From the NCBI RefSeq assembly GCF_001690705.1, contig NZ_LZGK01000013.1, forward strand, positions 496,001 to 560,000: DNA of 64,000 nt, given 5' to 3'. Below are positions 58,001 through 64,000 of the stretch, one piece after another (positions within the stretch are counted from its first letter, which is position 1; each line of letters opens with the position of its first letter). The stretch comes from Gilliamella sp. wkB178 (lineage in GTDB: Bacteria > Pseudomonadota > Gammaproteobacteria > Enterobacterales > Orbaceae). A program made the translations under genes and the position numbers. The notes under the pieces were generated by a model. That model was not told where the DNA came from, searched no databases, and worked only from the letters and a program-made list of their open reading frames with translations.

Positions 58001-58540
58001 CTAGAGCGCAGTGCCTTTTTTAGGGATCACTAAATTGCTGGTATCAATGCCTTCAATTTGTAGTAATTTGATTTTTTTATCGATACCGCCAGCATAGCCG
58101 GTTAGGTTGCCATTGGCGCCAATAACGCGGTGGCAGGGGATGATGATTGAGATGGGATTATGCCCGACAGCACCGCCGACTGCTTGGCTGGACATTTTGG
58201 GTAAGTTATATTGCAAGGCGATTTGTTTAGCTATATCACCATAAGTGACTACTTGGCCATAAGGGATTTTGCATAATAATTCCCACACCTTTTCTCTAAA
58301 TGGTGTGCCTTTGGGGCCCAGCGGTAATTGCTCAATAGTCATTTTTTTGCCAGCAAAGTAGTGATCTAACCATCGTTTGGTGAGATTAAAAACCGGTAGA
58401 TTTTGTTTTACAATCACTTTGTCGGCGACTATAGAACCAAAATGCTGTTGCCCTTCAATCCACAAGGCCACCAGTTGATAATTCTGACTTGCTAAGGTTA
58501 TTTTACCCAAAGGTGATGAATAAGTTGCTGAATAAAACAT
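58001..58540 (-). CDS. ogt: Methylated-DNA-protein cysteine methyltransferase (Ogt type)
   Basis: Suicide repair protein that removes alkyl groups from O6-alkylguanine in DNA. 179 residues (E. coli Ogt 171). The acceptor Cys136 is in the signature IIIPCHRVIGANGNLTGYAGG. The DNA-binding domain has GTPFREKVWELLCKIPYGQVVTYGDIAKQIA and QAVGGAVGHNPI with the Asn hinge. The N-terminal domain is short and lacks Ada-type zinc Cys. It lies 38 bases beyond the last CRISPR repeat on the opposite strand; the two are probably unrelated in function. Confidence 0.93.
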   Translation of the reverse strand: MFYSATYSSPLGKITLASQNYQLVALWIEGQQHFGSIVADKVIVKQNLPVFNLTKRWLDHYFAGKKMTIEQLPLGPKGTPFREKVWELLCKIPYGQVVTYGDIAKQIALQYNLPKMSSQAVGGAVGHNPISIIIPCHRVIGANGNLTGYAGGIDKKIKLLQIEGIDTSNLVIPKKGTAL

Positions 58541-58677
58541 AATCTTTCCTTAGCGTTTTAAGTGACAATCTCGAATATTGACTTAAGTATAACCGATTTT
58601 AATCGTTAATGATGCTAATAAAATTGCCAGCTCAACAAGGTAAAGTGGCTATTAAACAATGGTAGGCAGAAAAAAAG

Positions 58678-58714
58678 GCAAAAAAAACCCGATATTAGGG
58701 GAAAATATCGGGTT
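58678..58714 (-). terminator. Terminator of htpG
   Basis: Read on the minus strand, stem AACCCGATATT / AATATCGGGTT with a short loop and a following run of seven T or more. Confidence 0.88.
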
Positions 58715-58727
58715 AATGGGTAAATAA

Positions 58728-60602
58728 TTATTCTGCTAATAATTTATTCATAGTTTGTATAAATTTGCTTGGATCTGTTAGTGATCCTTTTTCGGCAAGT
58801 AGCGCCTGATCTAATAACAATTCAATCCAGTCATTAAATGCGGTTTGGTCTTGAGTATCCGCAATTCGTTTAACCAACTTATGATCTGGGTTAATTTCGA
58901 ATGTATATTTGATCTCTGGCGCTTTTTGTCCTGCTGCCGCAAATAATTTGGCCATTTGGGTGGTCATTTCATCAGCGGCAGTAGTCACAATTGCCGGGGT
59001 GTCAGTTAAGCGATGAGTTAATTTCACCTCTTTAACCTTGTCACCCAACACAGTTTTGACACGCTCAATAAATGGTTCAAGTTCTTTTTCGACTTGTTTT
59101 TGTTCTTCGCTTTCTTGATCGGCTAATTTTTCGATTGATTCGTCAGATTTACTGATTGATTGGAACTGTTTACCATCAAATTCAGTTAAATTACTCATCA
59201 TCCATTCATCAACGCGATCTGAAAGTAATAATACCTCGATGCCTTTTTTACGGAATAGTTCCAAGTGTGGACTATTTTTAGCGGCAGCATAGCTATCGGC
59301 AGTAATGTAATAGATCTTTTCCTGACCTTCCTGCATGCGGCTAATATAATCTTCTAAAGCAACGGTTTGCGCATCGCTATCGCTATGGGTAGTGGCAAAA
59401 CGTAACAACTTAGCAATCGCTTCGCGATTAGCAAAATCTTCGCCGGTACCTTCTTTTAATACTAAACCAAATTCTGTCCAGAACTGTTGATATTGTTCTT
59501 TATCATCTTTAGCTAGTTTATCCAGCATTTGCAGTACGCGTTTAGTGCAAGCATTGCGTAGGTTTTGGGTGACTTTATTGTCTTGCAAAATCTCACGCGA
59601 AACATTCAACGGCAAATCGTTAGAATCAATTAAGCCTTTCACAAAGCGTAAATAATTCGGCATGAATTGTTCGGCATCATCCATAATAAACACACGTTGC
59701 ACATATAATTTTAAGCCATGCTTATTATCACGGTTCCACAAGTCCCAAGGGGCTTTAGATGGAATATACAGCAAGCTAGTATATTCTTGTTTACCTTCAA
59801 CGCGGTTATGGCTCCAACTTAATGGATCAGCAAAATCGTGGGAAATGTGTTTATAAAACTCTTTATACTCATCATCGCTAATTTCAGCTTTACTACGGGT
59901 CCAAAGCGCTTGGGCTTTGTTGACTTTTTCCCATTTAACTTCTTTACTTTCTTCATCAGTTTTTTGTACTTCAACCGGTAGCGAAATGTGATCCGAATAT
60001 TTACTAATGATCGAACGTAAACGCCAATCATCAAGAAACTCTTTTTCGTCGTCTTTCAAATGTAGGGTGATTTCGGTACCACGCGTAGCTTTACTATCGT
60101 CAGAAATAGTATATTCGCCTTCACCAGCCGATTCCCATTTCACTGCTTCATCTTCACTCGCAGTAGCAGCACGGGTTCTTACTGTTACTTTATCGGCAAC
60201 AATAAAAGCCGAATAAAAACCAACCCCAAATTGACCAATTAATTGGCTGTCTTTAGCTTGATCGCTACCAATTGATTCTAAAAACGCTTTAGTGCCTGAT
60301 TTAGCAATAGTACCAAGGTTATCAATCACTTCATCGCGAGTCATACCAATACCATTATCAGCAATGGTCAACGTGCCGGCATCTTTGTCGCAAGAAATCC
60401 TAACCCCAAGTTCGGCGTCGCCTGCATATAAAGCAGGGTTTTCCAGTGCTTTAAAACGCAATTTATCAGCCGCATCAGATGCGTTTGAGATTAACTCTCT
60501 TAAAAATATTTCTTTATTGGAATATAAAGAGTGGATCATTAAATGTAAAATTTGTTTAACTTCGGATTGAAATCCACGAGTTTCAGTTCCTGCTTTGCTC
60601 AT
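58728..60602 (-). CDS. htpG: Chaperone HtpG (bacterial Hsp90)
   Basis: Dimeric ATP-dependent chaperone, 624 residues, same as E. coli. The N-terminal GHKL ATPase has [36 protein letters not shown] with the catalytic Glu and ATP-site Asn, then ADNGIGM and [15 protein letters not shown]. The middle domain has [43 protein letters not shown], and the C-terminal dimerisation domain ends MNKLLAE. A sigma-32-type promoter lies about 180-207 bases upstream. Single gene with its own terminator. Confidence 0.98.
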   Translation of the reverse strand: MSKAGTETRGFQSEVKQILHLMIHSLYSNKEIFLRELISNASDAADKLRFKALENPALYAGDAELGVRISCDKDAGTLTIADNGIGMTRDEVIDNLGTIAKSGTKAFLESIGSDQAKDSQLIGQFGVGFYSAFIVADKVTVRTRAATASEDEAVKWESAGEGEYTISDDSKATRGTEITLHLKDDEKEFLDDWRLRSIISKYSDHISLPVEVQKTDEESKEVKWEKVNKAQALWTRSKAEISDDEYKEFYKHISHDFADPLSWSHNRVEGKQEYTSLLYIPSKAPWDLWNRDNKHGLKLYVQRVFIMDDAEQFMPNYLRFVKGLIDSNDLPLNVSREILQDNKVTQNLRNACTKRVLQMLDKLAKDDKEQYQQFWTEFGLVLKEGTGEDFANREAIAKLLRFATTHSDSDAQTVALEDYISRMQEGQEKIYYITADSYAAAKNSPHLELFRKKGIEVLLLSDRVDEWMMSNLTEFDGKQFQSISKSDESIEKLADQESEEQKQVEKELEPFIERVKTVLGDKVKEVKLTHRLTDTPAIVTTAADEMTTQMAKLFAAAGQKAPEIKYTFEINPDHKLVKRIADTQDQTAFNDWIELLLDQALLAEKGSLTDPSKFIQTMNKLLAE

Positions 60603-60781
60603 TGATTAGTACCTCAAATATAATTAGCAATTTCCAATTATCCTAAAAGCCAATAATAATTGGTTTACGCCACCGCGCCAGCTTATTGCTAGTGCCGTTG
60701 CGACCCAAAACCATTTATATAGCTACATCTAAGATAATTTAATATTAAAAACTTAATGGTTTGATTTATTGATGTATTGTT

Positions 60782-60809
60782 ATATGGGAATAAAAATAAT
60801 GATTTCAAG
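60782..60809 (-). promoter_or_regulatory. Sigma-32 (heat-shock) type promoter of htpG
   Basis: On the minus strand CTTGAAA (60809-60803), a 13-base spacer, then TCCCATAT (60789-60782), which matches CCCCATNT in all but the first base. It implies a leader of about 170 bases before htpG. Confidence 0.75.
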
Positions 60810-60871
60810 GGAAGCAAATAATTTTTGCCAACAGTTGCTTAATTTTTAATAAGCGCAAAATGGCGAATAAA

Positions 60872-60900
60872 AAAGCCCTGATAATTATCAAGGCTTTATC
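60872..60900 (-). terminator. Terminator of the sodium symporter gene
   Basis: Stem AAAGCC / GGCTTT enclosing an inner TGATAATTATCA palindrome. On the minus strand it is followed by a T run (TTTTTTATT). Confidence 0.8.
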
Positions 60901-60919
60901 TAAATAAATGGCTATTTAT

Positions 60920-62284
60920 TTATTGTATCAATCCGAATACCAAAATGATGACAATGGCAACCGGAATAATAAAACGGGTTAACAGCGTCCAGATTGAAAA
61001 CCAGAATGGACCTAAATTTAACTCTTTACGGATAAGATCTTGTTTCATCATCCATGCGCCAAAAATAACAGTACCTAGCCCGGTAATTGGTAACATGATT
61101 TTACTGGTTAAGTAATCGAGTAAATCAAAAATATTCTTATTAAATAATTTGATGTCAGCCCATTCATTAAACGCCAGTATACATGCAATACCTAAAGCCC
61201 AAATTAGTACGCTGCTCACAGTGGTTGCAGTTTTACGCCCCATATGGGTTTTTTCTTCTAATAATTCTACGGTTGGTTCCAATAATGAAATTGACGAAGT
61301 TAACGCCGCAAAAGTTAAGAAGATGAAAAATAACACCCCTAAAATTGTGCCGCCTGCCATATTACCAAAGGCAATAGGTAAAGTAACAAAAATCAGTCCC
61401 GGCCCAGAGCCCGGTTCTAAACCATTAGCAAAAACTAATGGGAAGATTGCTAAGCCCGACAACATAGCAACAATAACATCCATGATTACCACTGTGCGTG
61501 CAGTTGATAACAAATTAACATCCTTACCGAGGTAAGAACCATAAGCCATCATAATCCCCATTCCTAAAGACAAGCTAAAGAAGGCATGGCCTAAGGCGGC
61601 TAGCATAGCAGTACCACCAATAGCAGAAAAATCAGGAGTAAATAAAAATCTAAACGCTTGCCCAAAAGAAGGGCCACTCACATAGGCGGCATAAGCGACT
61701 AAAATCAATAGCAAAATGCCTAAGCCCGGCATCATCACCTTGCAGGCGCGCTCTAAGCCGGCACCTACACCTAAAGCCACAATAAATGCGGTGGCAAACA
61801 TAAACACCGTGTGCCAAGTTAATAGGTGATTAACATTACCCAGGAAGTCAGCAAAAATTTGCCCGGTGACTTCACCGTTCACACCTTCAAAAGTCCCTTT
61901 AGCGGCTAAAAAAATGTAATCGGTAGCCCAACCACCAATCACACTATAAAATGATAGAATTAGAAATGACCCTAGCACCCCAATAATTCCAACCCAACGC
62001 CATGATTTAGAACGGCCTTCGGCAACTGCAACATCTTCCATGGTATGAATTGGATTTTTTTGCCCACGGCGCCCGATTAACCATTCTAAAACTAAAATAG
62101 GTAGTCCAATCATAAACATAAATAGCAGGTAAGTAAGTACAAATGCCGACCCACCCATTTGCCCTGCCATATATGGAAACTTCCAAATGTTACCTAGCCC
62201 CACAGCGGATCCAGCAGCCGCAAGCATAAAGCCCATGCGGGAGCTCCACTGTGAATGACTCTTTTTCATCGTACCTGTACTCAT
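60920..62284 (-). CDS. Sodium-dependent transporter of the NSS (neurotransmitter:sodium symporter) family
   Basis: Inner-membrane Na+-coupled symporter for an amino acid or related amine. 454 residues with about 11-12 hydrophobic segments, the bacterial NSS (LeuT/MhsT/TnaT) size. The hallmark first helix is SRMGFMLAAAGSAVGLGNIWKFPYMAGQMGGSAFVLTYLLF, with the unwound GSAVGLGN sodium/substrate site. SVIGGWATDYIF is helix 3, and FFSLSLGMGIMMAYGSYL is helix 6. Substrate not determinable. AAAGGA lies 8 bases before the chosen ATG; an internal ATG five codons later is less well placed. Similar genes occur in Haemophilus. Confidence 0.92.
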   Translation of the reverse strand: MSTGTMKKSHSQWSSRMGFMLAAAGSAVGLGNIWKFPYMAGQMGGSAFVLTYLLFMFMIGLPILVLEWLIGRRGQKNPIHTMEDVAVAEGRSKSWRWVGIIGVLGSFLILSFYSVIGGWATDYIFLAAKGTFEGVNGEVTGQIFADFLGNVNHLLTWHTVFMFATAFIVALGVGAGLERACKVMMPGLGILLLILVAYAAYVSGPSFGQAFRFLFTPDFSAIGGTAMLAALGHAFFSLSLGMGIMMAYGSYLGKDVNLLSTARTVVIMDVIVAMLSGLAIFPLVFANGLEPGSGPGLIFVTLPIAFGNMAGGTILGVLFFIFLTFAALTSSISLLEPTVELLEEKTHMGRKTATTVSSVLIWALGIACILAFNEWADIKLFNKNIFDLLDYLTSKIMLPITGLGTVIFGAWMMKQDLIRKELNLGPFWFSIWTLLTRFIIPVAIVIILVFGLIQ

Positions 62285-62658
62285 TAATCTTGTCCTTTGT
62301 AAATCTTAACTATTTGATTGCTTTTTTTATTGATAAAAATTTTTTAAAAAAGGGTATCGATCATGCCACGAAATGAATACAGAAACAAGAAATCTTTAAT
62401 GTAAATAACTATATAGACGGTAAAAATTTACTGCCAAGTTGACAACATTGTAATTAAAAACCATTAAAATGACTTAAAATTCAATTTTGCAAAAATTGTT
62501 GGCGCTACCACCAACACCACAAATCAAAACTCATTTTATTAAGGGAATTATGGAAAAAACGCCAACGTAAAAATCAATCTACACTTTCAAAGCCACTCAA
62601 GCTGACATAGAATATGCCACATGAAGCGCTTAAATTACCATGCTAGGTAAATACATTT
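62285..62658. other. Divergent gap between the NSS gene and ubiG
   Basis: About 370 AT-rich bases. Two very short frames (ATG at 62363, 13 codons; ATG at 62550, 6 codons after AAGGGA) have plausible ribosome sites but no recognisable product. The remainder shows no repeat, RNA fold or operator that I can support. Confidence 0.4.
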
Positions 62659-63366
62659 ATGTCACAAAACATCGACTTTAATGAGATCAACAAATTTTCA
62701 CAACTTGCGGCCGAATGGTGGGACCCAAATGGAAAATGCAAACCATTACACATCATCAATCCCTTACGAGTTGATTATATTCGTCAACAATGCGGTTCCT
62801 TGGTTGATAAACAAACACTCGATGTTGGTTGTGGTGGTGGTATTTTAAGTGAAAGTTTGGCTAAATTGGGGGCTAAAGTCACCGCGATAGATCTGGCCGA
62901 AGAATCGTTAGCCGTGGCTAAACACCATGCGCAGCAAAATGACCTGAATATTGATTACCAAAAACAAACGGTGGAAGATTTAGCCCGGCAAACTCCCAAT
63001 CAATATGATCTCATTACTTGTATGGAATTATTAGAACATGTGCCCGAGCCAACCTCGATCATTCATGCTTGTGCTAAATTGCTTAAACCCAATGGTCAGC
63101 TATTTTTATCCACTATTAATCGCAACCACAAAGCCAAATTAATGTTAATTGTCGGCGCTGAATACATTGCCAGACTGGTGCCTAAAGGTACCCACGACTT
63201 TAATCGTTTTATTCGCCCCTCCGAACTCATGGCATGGGTTGAACAATCCGGACTCAACGTCGCCGGCGTAATTGGCATGGAATACCATTTATTGAGTAAT
63301 GAATTTAAATTAGGTCCCAATATTGATGTAAATTACATTTTATTGGCGCAAAAAAACAGTCAATAA
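62659..63366 (+). CDS. ubiG: Ubiquinone biosynthesis O-methyltransferase UbiG
   Basis: SAM-dependent methyltransferase carrying out both O-methylations of ubiquinone synthesis. 235 residues (E. coli 240). The start DFNEINKFSQLAAEWWDPNGKCKPLHIINPLRVDYI is the UbiG hallmark. SAM motif I is LDVGCGGGILSESLAKLGAKVTAIDLAEESL near residues 53-83. LITCMELLEHVPEP and FLSTINRNHKAKLMLIVGAEYIARLVPKGTHDFNRFIRPSEL follow. Single gene between the NSS gap and guaB. Confidence 0.96.
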   Translation: MSQNIDFNEINKFSQLAAEWWDPNGKCKPLHIINPLRVDYIRQQCGSLVDKQTLDVGCGGGILSESLAKLGAKVTAIDLAEESLAVAKHHAQQNDLNIDYQKQTVEDLARQTPNQYDLITCMELLEHVPEPTSIIHACAKLLKPNGQLFLSTINRNHKAKLMLIVGAEYIARLVPKGTHDFNRFIRPSELMAWVEQSGLNVAGVIGMEYHLLSNEFKLGPNIDVNYILLAQKNSQ

Positions 63367-63599
63367 GTTTCTATCAGCCATTTAAGTCATTTGCCAGTAG
63401 CACATAATTGAATACAGGGATTTAGAAAGGGGATTTAAAAATGGGGGGGGAAATATTTTTTACTTAGCAATTACTTTAATGCAATAAATTACCAATTTTG
63501 CCGCAAAATAATTAAAATTCACTGGTCTTTTAATCTAAAAGTAGGTAGAATGCTTCGGCAATATTTTATCAACAATTCAACTCAATGGTGAATATTGTC
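63367..63599. other. Gap between ubiG and guaB with a G8 tract
   Basis: Contains a run of eight G at 63443-63450, rare in this AT-rich DNA. The guaB promoter must lie to its right, but no clear PurR operator or -35/-10 pair was recognised. No ubiG terminator is evident. Confidence 0.5.
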
Positions 63600-64000
63600 A
63601 TGTCTCGTATAGTTAAAGAAGCCCTCACATTTGACGATGTGTTACTAGTTCCAGCCCACTCCACTGTATTACCCAACACTGCCGATATTAGTACGCAATT
63701 AACCCAAACCATCAAATTAAATATTCCTATGCTGTCTGCAGCCATGGATACTGTAACCGAAGCCGAGCTAGCGATTGCCCTAGCGCAAGAAGGTGGCATT
63801 GGTTTTATTCATAAAAATATGTCGGTTGAAAACCAAGCCAACCAAGTAAAACGGGTTAAAAAGCACGAAAGTGGTATTGTGCAAGATCCAGTCACCGTAT
63901 TACCAACGGCAACGATTAGCCAAGTGATTGAACTGGCCAAAGAATACGGTTTTGCTGGCTTCCCGGTGGTGACACAATCGCAAGAATTAGTGGGTATTAT
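63600..64000 (+). CDS. guaB: IMP dehydrogenase GuaB (3' end outside window)
   Basis: Oxidises IMP to XMP, the committed step of GMP synthesis. Only the first 133 codons are in the window; the frame is open to the right edge. The start [34 protein letters not shown], with [34 protein letters not shown], is the typical GuaB N-terminus. The first CBS domain begins around [28 protein letters not shown] 63600 chosen because it matches the family start; an in-frame ATG at 63585 would add five residues. Confidence 0.95.
   Translation, partial: MSRIVKEALTFDDVLLVPAHSTVLPNTADISTQLTQTIKLNIPMLSAAMDTVTEAELAIALAQEGGIGFIHKNMSVENQANQVKRVKKHESGIVQDPVTVLPTATISQVIELAKEYGFAGFPVVTQSQELVGI

Noticed and set aside
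62363-62404. 13-codon frame (MPRNEYRNKKSLM) before ubiG
   Set aside because: Too short, with no recognisable composition for a leader peptide and no attenuator hairpin following.

Overview
The window is AT-rich chromosomal DNA of a gammaproteobacterium. Gene orders such as glgBXCAP, coaE-zapD-yacG, ilvIH, pyrG-eno and ampD divergent from a pilABCD cluster are shared with Enterobacteriaceae and Pasteurellaceae. Together with the low GC, the shikimate-dehydrogenase-like gene of Haemophilus type and the type I-F CRISPR system, this suggests a host-associated relative of those families, most likely Orbaceae (Gilliamella/Frischella/Orbus type). That assignment is inference. No rRNA or tRNA gene and no insertion sequence was seen. 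Both window ends cut genes: a copper-type TonB receptor on the left and guaB on the right.

Layout. 1-4.7 kb: OprC/NosA-like TonB receptor, then clpB behind a sigma-32-type promoter. 4.9-14.3 kb: a complete five-gene glycogen operon, glgB-glgX-glgC-glgA-glgP. 14.4-16.7 kb: a HisJ/ArgT-like binding protein with HisQ- and HisM-like permeases but no HisP ATPase. 16.7-21.3 kb: a small membrane protein, lexA with two SOS boxes, coaE-zapD-yacG-tsaD, and a DUF4282 protein. 21.4-24.4 kb: ycaO, a shikimate-dehydrogenase-like gene, and ygbA. 24.5-31.3 kb: an iron-type TonB receptor with Fur boxes, alr-mltG, and an fdhF that encodes Cys instead of Sec. 31.3-32 kb is a gene-free stretch with a perfect FNR box. 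32-36.6 kb: an AmpD-YqcC fusion divergent from a type IV pilin/assembly operon (pilA, pilB, pilC, pilD). 36.7-48 kb: an M20 peptidase, ygfZ, ilvIH, pyrG-eno, a VirK/YbjX protein, lysO, and a possible type VI effector-family membrane protein.

48.1-58 kb is a complete type I-F CRISPR-Cas locus: cas1, a cas2-3 fusion, cas8f, cas5f, cas7f, cas6f, a leader with an IHF site inside a perfect inverted repeat, and 24 repeats with 23 spacers. 58-64 kb: ogt, htpG (second sigma-32 promoter), an NSS-family sodium symporter, ubiG and the start of guaB.

No wholly new multi-gene system is evident. The points that stand out are the AmpD-YqcC fusion, the Cys-type formate dehydrogenase beside an orphan FNR site, a type I-F repeat with an A6/G20 mismatch at the base of the Cas6f hairpin, a CRP-S-like site in front of the pilus operon, an altered active-site motif in GlgC, and helically phased A-tracts upstream of pyrG.
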